DNA of 64,000 bases from Methylobacterium sp. 2A (GCF_009806555.1 NZ_VUOK01000021.1:1-64000); one strand, 5' to 3'; shown: positions 17,471 through 26,747, counted from the first letter of the stretch. The notes: a model not told the origin generated them from the letters alone. Numbers and translations are program-made.

Positions 17471-18225
17471 GGTCCGTGCTTACAGAGAAGTTTGACCTTG
17501 TTGGCGAACGGCCCCTCACGTCCGCTCAGCTTTGCGTTTCCGCGTTCTCGACCGACTGCGGCTTCCGCGATGGCTCGGAGGATAACAGATTGCCCTCGTC
17601 TCATCGTCACGCCGGCACAGTTTTTCGGATTGAGGCGGCTGCACCACAGTCTGGTTCGGGAAAAGAGTCTCCGCAGCACAGTCCGCAGCAGAACCGACAA
17701 CCCGCCTTGGCGCAAGCTAACGTGAGAATTTGTCTCGATTTCTCTTACTCCCGGAGGGGCGGTCTCATTAAAGTTTATCTCGATCTGCAGGGAACGTATT
17801 CCGCCTCGCTCCCTAGACCCGTCATGCCCAAGCGTGAATGCCTGTTCCAACCCTTGGAAACAGAGGCCGGCATCAAACCCGATGCCGGCCCGATCATGGT
17901 GTCGATGGGTCCAGACCGCATCCTTATCGTGATCTGCGGACCGGGCCATGCCCTTCGGGTTGCCGTACTTTCTTTTCGGATCAGCCGCGAGGACACCACC
18001 GGCCCCCAACGCCGGGGGCTGCCATCCGGTCGAGCGCCCTGATCGGTCAGGCCCGCGAAGGCGCCTTGGCGGTCGGCTCGGCTGGCTTCGCCGAACCGTC
18101 GCTGCGGTCCTCACGTGGTCGGATCGTCCGCTCCATGATGATCTGGACGGCGGCCCGGCTCGCACGAGGAAGCCGCCTCGGGACGAGGCGAGCCGGACGG
18201 CTGGGACAGCCGAGGCAGACTATCA

Positions 18226-18310
18226 GGAAAGCCTGTCCCGATTTGAGGCCCTGCCAATGGTACGCACTCAAGAGAGCTTGTCCCGATTGTCAGGGAAGCC
18301 TGTCCTCACG
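18226..18310 (+). repeat. Copy B of a dispersed TGTCC-motif repeat
   Basis: Three direct motifs start with TGTCC at 18234, 18279 and 18301 (spacing 45 and 22 bp), each preceded by AGCY (AGCCTGTCC, AGCTTGTCC, AGCCTGTCC). A reverse-oriented GGGACAG lies about 30 bp before the first. Confidence 0.5.
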
Positions 18311-18340
18311 CCCCGGGATGTGCTTGAAGCCGGTGGCCTC

Positions 18341-18376
18341 CGCAGAGGGGCGCCCGTGACCGCGCGCCCCTCTGCG
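18341..18376. repeat. 13-bp perfect inverted repeat (hairpin)
   Basis: Arms 18341-18353 (CGCAGAGGGGCGC) and 18364-18376 are exact complements with a 10-base loop. It lies about 35 bp after the last TGTCC motif of repeat copy B and may belong to the same element or act as a terminator. Confidence 0.55.
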
Positions 18377-18776
18377 AGCATGATGATCCCCGTGGCGGGC
18401 GTGAGCCAGGACCGTTGGCCGGGACGAAACCTTTTCGGTTTCGCGGCCTGATCGGGCATCCACTCACGGGAATTGCCGCGCGCAGGAATGCTCTCCGCTT
18501 TCGACGGGCAGGGCGCCGCCCACGTCGGACGGGGTCTGCGGAGAGCTGGGAGCGTTTGCGAGGCGGTCGTCGAGCTCCCTGCCTTCTTCCTTCATCGAGG
18601 TCATGAAATCAGGGACCGCAGGTCGAAACACCGGTCCGGGGCGGGTCCAGCCCCGACACCGTCGGTCGTCGAGGCCGTTTCAGCTCGCCGCGCTCAGGTC
18701 TGCGGCGGTGATCGCATGGCGACGCGTGACGATCAAGCCACAGGCGATCCGGTCCGGCCTCATCTGGAGGTCGTTC

Positions 18777-19037
18777 GTGAACAAGAGAAGGGAAGTCCCG
18801 CTCACGCGGGCGGAGATTATCGCCATCATCCGTGCCGGGCAGGCGAGCTTTGCGGAGATACCGCATGCATGCACGGAGGCGATGCTAGGAGAGAGGGTGG
18901 CGAGCCTAACGATGAAGTCCGTCAGGCACCGTCCTTTTGAAGCGAGCTCGGTACAAGAGACGACGCGGCCGCGCGAGCTGCCGCTGTTCGACTGGGTAGT
19001 CGACCCGGTCGCAGTCTATCGAGGGCGGGCGGAGTGA
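18777..19037 (+). CDS. Hypothetical protein (86 aa)
   Basis: The frame starts at GTG with a near-ideal GGAGG six bases upstream; longer upstream readings of the frame lack such a site. The product begins MNKRREVPLTRAEIIAIIRAG, is predicted soluble with an N-terminal amphipathic helix, and ends with FDWVVDPVAVYRGRAE. No known family is recognised. The gene stands at the right edge of the gene-poor, repeat-bearing stretch, so it may be strain-specific. Confidence 0.5.
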   Translation: MNKRREVPLTRAEIIAIIRAGQASFAEIPHACTEAMLGERVASLTMKSVRHRPFEASSVQETTRPRELPLFDWVVDPVAVYRGRAE

Positions 19038-19166
19038 AGCCCTGAACACCTCGGTGCGAGGGGCATCGGAACGCCGGCGTCCTTAGCCACGGTTGGCCGC
19101 CCGCAAGCTGCCGCGACTATCGAAAACGCGCGAGGCGACCATGGCTGCGTCCGGCCGACGGCGCCC

Positions 19167-19439
19167 TCAGCCATTGCGGCCGTCGATGGCTCGTAGATCG
19201 GGCTCGGGGTGGCACTCCGCGTCCAGGTTCAGGCGCACGGTGCATCGCTCGCTGCCCATCTCGTCGCGGACGAAGGCCACGAAGGTGCGCTTGCCGTCGC
19301 TCGGCGGGCCTTCGCGGCCGATGTCGGGCAAGGCGGCGATGGCAGCGTCACGCGCTTCACGCAGGCTATCGTATTCCTGGCCTTCCACATCCTCCAGCCA
19401 AACCGGGCCGTCCTGGAAGTCTAGGAAATAACGGGGCAT
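19167..19439 (-). CDS. DUF6894 family protein
   Basis: The 90-residue product opens MPRYFLDFQDG and continues with DVEGQEYDSLREARDAAIAA and a C-terminal strand pair (VRLNLDAEC), the pattern of the small DUF6894 proteins that are abundant in Rhizobiales. Function is unknown; these are short soluble alpha-beta proteins often present in many copies. The ATG at 19439 fits the conserved N-terminus exactly, although its ribosome-binding site is weak. It is divergent from the Crp/Fnr regulator gene. Confidence 0.7.
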   Translation of the reverse strand: MPRYFLDFQDGPVWLEDVEGQEYDSLREARDAAIAALPDIGREGPPSDGKRTFVAFVRDEMGSERCTVRLNLDAECHPEPDLRAIDGRNG

Positions 19440-19656
19440 CGGACTACGCGGGCTCCGTGACGCAAGCGGTTTCGAACCTAGAAACCCCTCGCTCGCCCAA
19501 AGTTGCATATGTTGGATTTCGCGCACGCGCCGGTTGGGCAAGCCTGCAGAATGCGCCGCCCTTGCCCGGGTATGAGCACTTGTGACCAGACAGCGGTGCA
19601 AGCGTTGCGATAACGCTTGCACGCAAGCCGATCTGGACCGAACTGCCGCTACCCAC

Positions 19657-20448
19657 ATGCTACCCGACGTCGACGCACTGCTCAGCGGCAACCTGCTCCT
19701 CAGCGCACTGCGCCTGCCCGATCAGGCGCTCTTGAAACCGCATCTGGAACTGAAAGCGTACGGACGCGGCGAGGCGCTGTTCGAGGCCGGTGAGGACGTC
19801 GGCCACATCGCGTTCCCGCTTGGGCAGTGCGTGGCCGCCCTGGTCATCGGCCTGCAGGATGGACGCGCGGTAGAGACAGCCACGGTCGGCCATGAGGGTG
19901 CCATCGGTGGCGTGGTCAGCCAAGGCTCGCTGCCGGCGTTCAGCCGTGCCGTCGTGCAGATCCCCGGTTCGGTCCTACGCATCGAGGCGGCGGTGCTGCA
20001 GAAGATCAAGCAGACCTCGCCCGGCCTGCGCAACCTAATCACCCGCTACTCCGACTGCCTGCTCGCCCAGGTGCTGCAATCCGTGGCCTGCAACGCCAGC
20101 CATACCATCGAGGCGCGTTGCGCACGATGGCTTCTTGGCCTTCAGGACCGGCTGGGCGGCAACGTCCTGCCGATCACCCACGAGGTGCTGGCCGAGCTCC
20201 TGGGCGTGCAGCGCTCCTATCTGTCGCGCGCGCTGAGGACGCTGCAGCAGCAGGGACTGATCCAGGTCCGGCGCGGGCGCATCATCATCGTGAGTCGCCC
20301 GGCCGTGGAGGCGTCGGCATGCGAGTGCCACGGGGCAGTCAAACGGCACTTCGAGGCCGTGCTGGGGGCCGTCTACAGCGCCGGCGGCACGCTAATATCG
20401 CTCCGCCCGCTGCCGTCCGACGGTAAACCGCTGTGCCAGGCTGTTTGA
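19657..20448 (+). CDS. Crp/Fnr family transcriptional regulator
   Basis: The 263-residue protein has an N-terminal cyclic-nucleotide-binding-like beta-roll (about 15-140, with YGRGEALFEAGEDVGHIAFP) and a C-terminal winged helix with the recognition-helix region LLGVQRSYLSRALRTLQQQG. The N-terminal Cys cluster of oxygen-sensing Fnr is absent, and the cAMP-binding signature is not evident, so the ligand is unknown. Such short alphaproteobacterial Crp/Fnr proteins often regulate stress or metabolic genes. ATG 19657 was chosen because homology to the beta-roll starts right after it. A PAS kinase gene follows 33 bp downstream on the same strand. Confidence 0.82.
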   Translation: MLPDVDALLSGNLLLSALRLPDQALLKPHLELKAYGRGEALFEAGEDVGHIAFPLGQCVAALVIGLQDGRAVETATVGHEGAIGGVVSQGSLPAFSRAVVQIPGSVLRIEAAVLQKIKQTSPGLRNLITRYSDCLLAQVLQSVACNASHTIEARCARWLLGLQDRLGGNVLPITHEVLAELLGVQRSYLSRALRTLQQQGLIQVRRGRIIIVSRPAVEASACECHGAVKRHFEAVLGAVYSAGGTLISLRPLPSDGKPLCQAV

Positions 20449-20481
20449 ACGAGAGGGATTTCGCTTGAAGGTCCGGTAGCC

Positions 20482-22719
20482 GTGCCCTGGTCCGACGATC
20501 CCCTCAACAACGTCCCGAAGCAAAGCTTCGAAGATGCCGCGCGCCTGGCCGCCGAACTGTGCCGGACGGCGCAGGCGGTCATCTGCCTGCACGATGCCGG
20601 AATCCCTCAGGTGCACGCCTCCTACACCGTCGCGGAGGCGAGCCGACGGCTCCCGCCGGTCGCGTGTGCCGAGGTGCCTGTGCCGGAACGGCTGCTCGTC
20701 GTGCCCGACCTGCGGCTGGACCCGGCGTATCGCGACGGCCCGCTGGCTCGCGCCGAAGCCGGTACGCGATTTTACGCGGCCGTTCCGTTGAAGACTGCGC
20801 AGGGCGAAGTCCTGGGCACCCTCTGCCTGCTCGACCCAGCGCCGCGGCCGGAAGGCCTGACCGAGGCGCAGGGAGAGTGCCTCTGTGGCTTGGGCCGCCA
20901 GGTCGTGACGCTCCTTGAGCTCCGGCGAGCCGGGCAGCGGTACCGCGACCAGAAACTGCTGCAGGAACGCATCCTCGGCAGCGCGACCGACTACGCCATC
21001 ATCGCGATGGACCGGAACGGCCATGTGACGCGCTGGAACGCCGGAGCCGAACGCGTCCTCGGCTGGCGGGAGGACGAGATCCTGGGCGACCCAGCCCATG
21101 TGATCTTCACGCCGGAAGACCGCATGGCAGGGCGGCCCGAGACGGAGATGGCGCTGGCCCTTCGTGACGGCAGCGCCCCCGACGAGCGCTGGCACCTGCG
21201 CAAGGGCGGGGAGCGGTTCTGGGCCAACGGCGAGATGATGCCGCTGAGGGACGAGCGCGGCACGACGCAGGGCTTCCTCAAGATCGTGCGCGACCGTACC
21301 AAGCAGCGGGCGGACGACGCGACGCTGCACAAGGTTCAGGACCAACTGCACCTGGCGGTCGCGGCCACCGACATCGGCATCTTCGACTACGACCTGGCTA
21401 CGGGCGACCTAGGCTGGGACGCCCGCGTGTGCGCCCTGTTCGGGCTGCCGCCGGACGCGGAGGTTGGCTACGAGGTGTTCCTGGCCGGCCTGCATCCCGG
21501 CGACCGGGACTGGGTCGACCAAGCGGTCAAGGCCACCCTCGATCCCGCAGGTGACGGCACCTACGATATCGCGTACCGCACCATCGGCTTGACCGACGGC
21601 GTGGAGCGCTGGATCTCGGCCAAGGGACAGGCCTTCTTCGAGCAGGGACGGCCCGTACGCTTCATCGGCACGGTCCGCGACATCACCGAGAGCCGGCAGG
21701 CCGAGCAGACGCTGCGGGAGACCGAGGAGCGCTACCGTCTGGCGGCTCGCGCGACCAACGACGCGATCTGGGACTGGAACCTGCACACCGACCACATCCG
21801 CTGGAACGATGCGGTGCGGACGCTGTTCGGCTACGCGCCCGAGGAGGTCGGCCCGAGCGGCAAATGGTGGACCTCGCGCATCCATCCGGACGACCGTGAA
21901 CGCATCAAGACCAGCATCCACGCAGCCATCGACGGGGCGACCGAGAACTGGACCGAGGAGTATCGCTTCCTGCGGGCCGACGGCTCCCATGCGGACATCC
22001 TCGACCGCGGCTACGTCCTGCGTGACGAGGGTGGCAAGGCGGTGCGGATGATCGGCGCCATGCTCGACATCACGGAGCGCAAGAAGGCCGAGAAGCACCA
22101 GCGCCTGCTCACCGCCGAGTTGCAGCACCGGGTCAAGAACACGCTGGCGATGGTCCAGGCGATTGCCAGCCAGACCTTGCGCGGCGCCACGGACATCGAC
22201 GAGGCGCGCGAGGCGTTCTCCGCGCGCCTGATCTCGCTCGGGAGGGCGCACGACATCCTGACCCAGGCGAGCTGGACCGCCGCGCCGATAGTCGACGTGG
22301 TTGAGGGCGCCCTCAGCGTCCACCGGCAGGCGGACGCGTCCCGGATCCGGGTGAACGGACCCAACGTGCTGCTGGGTGCCAAGCCGGCCTTGTCCCTGGC
22401 GCTGGCGCTGCACGAGCTCGCCACCAACGCTGCCAAGTATGGGGCGCTCTCGACCGCAAATGGCGCGGTCGACCTGCGCTGGCACGTCGTGCACGAGGGC
22501 GAGCAGCCGCGGTTCTGCCTGACTTGGACCGAGCAGGGCGGGCCGCCGATCCTGAGCCAACCCACCCGTCGGGGGTTCGGCTCGCGGCTGATCGAGCGCA
22601 GCTTCGCGTCCGAGGTCGGCGGCGAGGTAAGGCTGACATACGCGCCGACGGGTCTCGTATGCCGTTTGGAGGCGCCACTCGCCTCAATGCAGGAGCCGCG
22701 CGAGGCCGTCGCGGCCTAG
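20482..22719 (+). CDS. GAF-PAS-PAS-PAS HWE-family sensor histidine kinase
   Basis: This 745-residue cytosolic kinase lacks membrane segments. Domains in order: GAF (about 10-150), PAS (160-278, with WNAGAERVLGW), PAS (285-403), PAS (415-533) and an HWE/HisKA_2 kinase core. The phosphoacceptor His is H549 in ELQHRVKNTLA; the N box is ALHELATNAAKYGAL and the WTEQGGP motif supplies the family Trp-Glu. HWE kinases of Methylobacterium and its relatives commonly act upstream of PhyR or of single-domain regulators. A single-domain response regulator begins 74 bp downstream and is the likely partner. The signal is unknown; the PAS domains lack the photoactive Cys of LOV domains. Confidence 0.9.
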   Translation: MPWSDDPLNNVPKQSFEDAARLAAELCRTAQAVICLHDAGIPQVHASYTVAEASRRLPPVACAEVPVPERLLVVPDLRLDPAYRDGPLARAEAGTRFYAAVPLKTAQGEVLGTLCLLDPAPRPEGLTEAQGECLCGLGRQVVTLLELRRAGQRYRDQKLLQERILGSATDYAIIAMDRNGHVTRWNAGAERVLGWREDEILGDPAHVIFTPEDRMAGRPETEMALALRDGSAPDERWHLRKGGERFWANGEMMPLRDERGTTQGFLKIVRDRTKQRADDATLHKVQDQLHLAVAATDIGIFDYDLATGDLGWDARVCALFGLPPDAEVGYEVFLAGLHPGDRDWVDQAVKATLDPAGDGTYDIAYRTIGLTDGVERWISAKGQAFFEQGRPVRFIGTVRDITESRQAEQTLRETEERYRLAARATNDAIWDWNLHTDHIRWNDAVRTLFGYAPEEVGPSGKWWTSRIHPDDRERIKTSIHAAIDGATENWTEEYRFLRADGSHADILDRGYVLRDEGGKAVRMIGAMLDITERKKAEKHQRLLTAELQHRVKNTLAMVQAIASQTLRGATDIDEAREAFSARLISLGRAHDILTQASWTAAPIVDVVEGALSVHRQADASRIRVNGPNVLLGAKPALSLALALHELATNAAKYGALSTANGAVDLRWHVVHEGEQPRFCLTWTEQGGPPILSQPTRRGFGSRLIERSFASEVGGEVRLTYAPTGLVCRLEAPLASMQEPREAVAA

Positions 22720-22793
22720 TGGCGGCATCCTGCGCCGGCATGTCGTGCCCACCAGCGCTGAAACCATCCGCCCGCCTCCGCGATTGGACTAAC

Positions 22794-23171
22794 ATGGATC
22801 AGACCACCCCGCCGCCCGCCGTCGCCCTGGTCGCCGAGGATGAGTTCCTCCTTCGCATGGAGGCCGCGGACACGCTGAGCGATGCTGGGTTCACGGTGCT
22901 GGAGGTGGCGAGCGCCGACGACGCGCTGCGCTTCCTGGAAGACAAGGATGGCGTCGACTTGCTGTTCACCGACGTGAACATGCCTGGTCGCCTCGATGGC
23001 TTTGGTTTGGCCCGTGAGGTTGCCCTACGCTGGCCAGGGATCACCATCATCGTCTGCTCAGGCGCAGCCAAGCCCTCACCCGGCGACCTGCCCGCCAAGG
23101 CTCGGTTCATAGACAAGCCGTACTCGCCCGCCCTGGTTCACGAGGTCGTTCGCGAGCTGCGCGCGGGCTGA
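22794..23171 (+). CDS. Single-domain response regulator
   Basis: The 125-residue protein is a receiver (REC) domain only. The acidic pocket is AEDE near residue 14, the phosphoacceptor is D60 in LLFTDVNMPG, and the conserved Lys is K108 in FIDKPY. With no output domain it must act through protein contacts or as a phosphate sink. It directly follows the HWE kinase gene (74 bp), so it is the probable cognate partner. ATG 22794 gives a normal N-terminus; earlier in-frame starts would add an unrelated tail. Confidence 0.88.
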   Translation: MDQTTPPPAVALVAEDEFLLRMEAADTLSDAGFTVLEVASADDALRFLEDKDGVDLLFTDVNMPGRLDGFGLAREVALRWPGITIIVCSGAAKPSPGDLPAKARFIDKPYSPALVHEVVRELRAG

Positions 23172-23315
23172 GCGGTGCGTACGGTTCCCGAAACTTTGCA
23201 GCTTTCCCCAAGATAAAGCTTGGACCCAGCCATACGGAACAACGTTCCTCTGAGGCTGGCCCCGGTGAGACCACTCCCGCGGCCGGGATATTCGACAACA
23301 GGGAGATGGGATCAG

Positions 23316-23861
23316 ATGGCCACCAAGCAGAAAACCTTGCAGGACGCGTTCTACGCGACCCTCAAGGACGTGTACTACGCGGAGAAGCAATCCGTACGCG
23401 CGCTGAAGAAGTCTGCCAAGGCGGCCGAGCACGAGGAGCTGCGCCAAGCGTTCGAGACCCACGCTGAGGAGAGTGCCAACCAAGTTGAGCGCCTGCAGCA
23501 GGTGTTCGAGATCATCGGCAAGCCGGCCCGCGCCAAGACCTGCGAGGCGATGCAGGGATTGACCTCGGAGATGGAGGAGGACCTGGAGGACTTCGGTGGC
23601 ACGCCGGCCGCGGATGCCGTGCTGGCAGGCTGCGCGCAGGCGGTCGAGCACTACGAGATCGCCCGCTACGGCACGCTGAAGACCTGGGCGTACCAACTCG
23701 GCTACGAGGATGCCGCCAAGCTGCTCGATGAGACCCTGCAAGAGGAGAAGAAGACCGATCAGCTCCTCTCGCAGATTGCCGAGCGCATCAACGTCGTGAG
23801 CTCAGGGGAAGAGGCTGAGGAAGGCCCCGCCAAGGGCAAGAGCGGCCGCAAGACCGCCTGA
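23316..23861 (+). CDS. YciE-like ferritin-fold protein (DUF892)
   Basis: The 181-residue protein matches the YciE/DUF892 family: a four-helix ferritin-like bundle with repeated acidic and His ligand patterns, for example DVYYAEKQ, ETHAEES and AVEHYEIARYG. Relatives bind a di-metal site and are induced by stress; the enzymatic role is not settled. ATG 23316 has GGGAGAT about ten bases upstream. The C-terminal 20 residues are a Lys/Gly/Glu tail. Its setting among regulators and other stress proteins is consistent with general stress control. Confidence 0.85.
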   Translation: MATKQKTLQDAFYATLKDVYYAEKQSVRALKKSAKAAEHEELRQAFETHAEESANQVERLQQVFEIIGKPARAKTCEAMQGLTSEMEEDLEDFGGTPAADAVLAGCAQAVEHYEIARYGTLKTWAYQLGYEDAAKLLDETLQEEKKTDQLLSQIAERINVVSSGEEAEEGPAKGKSGRKTA

Positions 23862-24045
23862 ATCAAACCAAATCGTCTGCCGAACTTGGGTGGGCGCCTC
23901 TCGCCGTCCTCTCCCCTGCGGGTGGCGTTGCTCAATGCGGTGCGCACGTAGCACAATCCGCTCCCGAGCAAGGGGCATTCGTCTCCATCTTGTCCAGAGA
24001 CATGGCATTGCCATCTGCTGCACTTCACTCAAACGCGGATGACGG

Positions 24046-24303
24046 ATGCGGCGCCAGCTCCGACGGCTGATGTACCAGACCATGAACGACATCCTCGAAC
24101 TTGAGGATTACGCGCGTGACATGTCCGGGGCGGCCTACTGGTGCGAACGGGATGGCCAGCACGTCCTCGCCGACGAGATGCGGTGCGTGGGCCGGGAGTA
24201 CCGCGTCCGCGGCTTGGAGATGCGCGCTACGCTCGCTCTTCTCGAACACATGTTAGCTCAGCCCGATAATACGGAGGCCTCAGGACCCAGCGCTGCCGGC
24301 TGA
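24046..24303 (+). CDS. Hypothetical protein (85 aa)
   Basis: The product is a small helical protein rich in Arg, Glu, Leu and Met with MNDILELEDYARDM and an AYWCERDGQHVLADEM segment. No family is recognised. It follows the YciE-like gene on the same strand after 184 bp. Both ATG 24046 and ATG 24070 are possible starts; neither has a strong ribosome-binding site. Codon use fits its neighbours, which is the main reason to keep it. Confidence 0.45.
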   Translation: MRRQLRRLMYQTMNDILELEDYARDMSGAAYWCERDGQHVLADEMRCVGREYRVRGLEMRATLALLEHMLAQPDNTEASGPSAAG

Positions 24304-24526
24304 GCGGAATCGATCTGCTGGCGTGGCGCGTTCCTAACCCAAATCCCTTGAGGTCGAAGTTGCCGCCCCCGTGATACGGCTTGAGGGTGTTGTCCGTACG
24401 ATGCCTGTGCCGGTTGATGCTCCTTTACGAATGAAGGTCACCGGTTGAGCCGGTTTGCAGGCTCGATGAGTAGCGCCACGTCCGAGCATCCACCCTAGCC
24501 ATTCTTCGGCAACCCCGCCTGGCAGT

Positions 24527-25447
24527 TCAGCGCACGAAACCCTGCCTGGCCGGCCATGCGCGGCATAGGTTCGGCCGATCCGTCGTCGGGGTCCCCTGTC
24601 GGCCCATGCCGAAGCCGTGACCGCCCGTCCCGAACCGATGCACCTCAACCGGCACACCTTGAGCCCGGCAGCTCGCTTCGAGCAGGCTCGCGTTCTCGGG
24701 GCTTACGGTCGCGTCGTCCCCGGCCTGCACGATGAACATCGGCGGGTCGCCCGCGCGCACTTGGCTATCCACCGACAAAGCATCGCGCGTCTCACGGGTC
24801 GCGTGATCGCCCACCTCGGCACGGGCGGTCGCAGTCCGATCCGAGGGTGCGTCCAGGGTCGCGACAGGGTAAGCCAGCACTACGCAATCGGGGCGGGCCG
24901 ACTGGTCGTCGATGGCGTCGACAGCGGCGTACGAGCGGGTCTCGCCGCGAACCGCGACCATCCCGAGGACGTAGCCCCCCGCCGAGAAGCCGAGCACGCC
25001 GACGCGCCTTGGATCGAGGCGGTAGCGGGCCGCCGCGGCGCGCACTGTCCGCATGGCCCGTTGACCGTCTTGCAACGGCGCCGGAGTGTGATCGCGCCAT
25101 CCCTCCCGCGGGAGGCGGTAGGTCAGCACGAATGCCGTGACGCCCAGATCCGTCAGTCAGCGCGCCGCCGGGTAGGCCTCCGAGGCTTGGCTGATGCCCG
25201 ACAGGCCACCGCCCGCCGCGACCAGCATCGCGGTGCCGTTCGGCCGGGCCGGTACGAACGTTTCCAGGAAGGATGCGGCGACGTTCGTGATCACCCCGTC
25301 CCTCTCGTGGAGCGGTCCCGTCGGGCCACCGCCGCCGGGCGGGGTTCCTGGCCAGAGCCGGAGGCGTTCGGGCACGGGCTCGGCGCGGGAGGTAACGGCG
25401 ATGGTAGTCGCAGCGGCGGCGAGGAGCGTACGGCGGTCAAGCGGCAT
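24527..25447 (-). pseudogene. Alpha/beta-hydrolase (acetyl-esterase-like) with in-frame nonsense codon
   Basis: The full frame would encode about 306 residues: a Tat-like or Sec signal (MPLDRRTLLAAAATTIAV), then an esterase fold with nucleophile GFSAGG, acid residue in QAGDDATV and His in GTGGHGFGM. A TGA at 25157-25159 interrupts it between EAYPAAR and LTDLGVTAFVLTYRLP, in the same frame, exactly where homologous esterases usually have Trp (TGG), so a single G-to-A change explains it. Everything after the stop, including the whole catalytic triad, would not be made. The start has AGGAAG upstream. It is either a recent pseudogene or a base-call error. Confidence 0.75.
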
Positions 25448-25654
25448 GACACTTCCTGACAGAAGTCCCTGCCAAGCAAATCCCATGTCGGAGCGGACGC
25501 TGGGCGCCGGGCACCTCGCCATCGATCCTACGTCAGATTCGGTCCATTCCGCTCAGCCGGGAATGACGCCTACACCGTCGTTCGGCCGCACGGGCGCGCG
25601 CGAGGCTTGCAGCGCGCGGCCGCGACGCGGGGGTCGGTCGGAGGATCCGAACGA

Positions 25655-26071
25655 CTACTTCGTGATCTTCACCGAGACGGGGTCGCTGCCCGGGAAAGTC
25701 TCTTCGAGCGCCTCGTCGAGTTTTTCCTCAAGACGGTCCGGATGGTCGCCGGGCGACGCCCCGTCCACGGACATGTGCATCGCCTCGTCGGAGAGGATGC
25801 GGAGCCGCCGTCGCTCACCGCCCTGCCGCACGACCTCGTAGGCGAGGAAGGCGAAACCCGCACCGATGAGGAGCACGGGAAGCGGGTTCGCCCGCACCGT
25901 CGCGGCCAGGTGCTCCGTCGTCGCGGTGATGCCGTCCGGGTTGCGGATCCCGATCAGGTCGTCGGCCAGGCTCGACCGATTGAAGCGGGCCGAGAGGTCG
26001 GCGAGCGTGGTCTCCAGCCTGCCCCGGGCCGCCTCGACATCGTACTCCAACGCGTCTGCCGACTTGCTCAT
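25655..26071 (-). CDS. DUF3618 family membrane-anchored protein
   Basis: The 138-residue protein begins with an EYDVEAARGRLETTLADL helix typical of DUF3618, has one membrane segment at about 62-80 (NPLPVLLIGAGFAFLAYEVV), and ends with the conserved acidic motif LDEALEETFPGSDPVSVKI. In rhizobia these genes sit with phage-holin-like and nutrient-deprivation-induced membrane proteins. The gene lies 67 bp downstream of another membrane protein on the same strand, which has an EcfG-type promoter, so both are likely stress-induced. Molecular function is unknown. Confidence 0.78.
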   Translation of the reverse strand: MSKSADALEYDVEAARGRLETTLADLSARFNRSSLADDLIGIRNPDGITATTEHLAATVRANPLPVLLIGAGFAFLAYEVVRQGGERRRLRILSDEAMHMSVDGASPGDHPDRLEEKLDEALEETFPGSDPVSVKITK

Positions 26072-26138
26072 CCGTTCACGCGCTCGGTGATGACTGCTTC
26101 GCCAGCCAGCCTCGCAACGCTTCGCCGGGCGGGTTCGC

Positions 26139-26594
26139 TCACGGACGGCCCCCGATGTCCGGGACGGGCAGGACGTCGACAGGGACCACCGCGTGCGGCC
26201 GCGGGACCGGCCGAAGCGCGGAAGCCTTGAGGAAGCGGAGGAGCGCGATGCCGGCCAACGCCGCGGCGGCCAGGGCGACACCGGGCCTGCGTCGGACGGC
26301 AGCCTCGACCTCGTCGTAGAGCTCGCCGACCGTGCGACGTCCGATATCCCCGGAGAGCTCCTCGACGCCCTCCGCCGCGTTGTCGAAGAACGCCTTCAGG
26401 CGCGGCGCATCGGTGAAGACCGCGCCCGCCTCGTGGATGCCCGCAGCGACGTCCGACACCGCCCCAACCGCGTCCTGCTTCCGGTTCGCGGCGTAGCGCT
26501 GGACCTGCTCTCGGATGGCCCCGGCGAGGCCGACGCCCGGCGCCGGTTCGTGCTCCAAGGCAGCGGCCGCAGGGTCCCCAGAGTGGTCCGGCAT
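26139..26594 (-). CDS. Stress-type membrane protein (nutrient-deprivation-induced-like)
   Basis: The 151-residue product has an N-terminal soluble part with predicted amphipathic helices (REQVQRYAANRKQDAVGAV, then FFDNAAEGVEELSGDIGRR) and one C-terminal membrane segment (about 102-120, RPGVALAAAALAGIALLRFLK). This matches the layout of rhizobial nutrient-deprivation-induced proteins that pair with DUF3618 genes, as here. A perfect GGAAC-N16-CGTT promoter lies 43 bp upstream of its ATG on the same strand, so control by the EcfG general stress sigma factor is strongly suggested. The function is unknown. Confidence 0.72.
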   Translation of the reverse strand: MPDHSGDPAAAALEHEPAPGVGLAGAIREQVQRYAANRKQDAVGAVSDVAAGIHEAGAVFTDAPRLKAFFDNAAEGVEELSGDIGRRTVGELYDEVEAAVRRRPGVALAAAALAGIALLRFLKASALRPVPRPHAVVPVDVLPVPDIGGRP

Positions 26595-26636
26595 GAGTGA
26601 GGCTCCTCCACGCGAGCGGACGGCAGGCCCGTCGGA

Positions 26637-26661
26637 AACGGCAAGCCGCCGAGTGGGTTCC
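26637..26661 (-). promoter_or_regulatory. EcfG-type general stress promoter
   Basis: On the minus strand GGAAC (26661-26657), a 16-base spacer and CGTT (26640-26637) match the consensus of the alphaproteobacterial EcfG sigma factor exactly. The predicted start is about 35 nt before the 26594 gene. Read on the plus strand the site is nearly symmetric (GGAAAC...GTTCC), so it might also serve the divergent CsbD gene. Confidence 0.75.
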
Positions 26662-26747
26662 GCAAACCGACGCCCGAGCCGCGGTGGTCCGAACGGGCCT
26701 CTGCCGCGTTAAGCCGCCGAAGGCGCATCGCGCCAATGGAGGAAGCC

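Larger units (their letters stand above)
17103..18776. other. 1.7-kb gene-poor, AT-richer region with repeats
   Basis: No gene is supported. The left part (17103-17480) is much AT-richer than the genome and contains a 16-bp perfect inverted repeat and one copy of a triple TGTCC-motif repeat; another copy lies at 18.23-18.31 kb, followed by a 13-bp hairpin. Composition change, dispersed repeats and lack of genes suggest remnants of a mobile element or a recombination-prone island, but no transposase fragment is recognisable. Confidence 0.4.

Noticed and set aside
17386..18310. Intact insertion sequence bounded by the TGTCC repeats at 17.4 and 18.2 kb
   Set aside because: The two copies are in direct, not inverted, orientation, and the 0.8 kb between them has no transposase-like frame.
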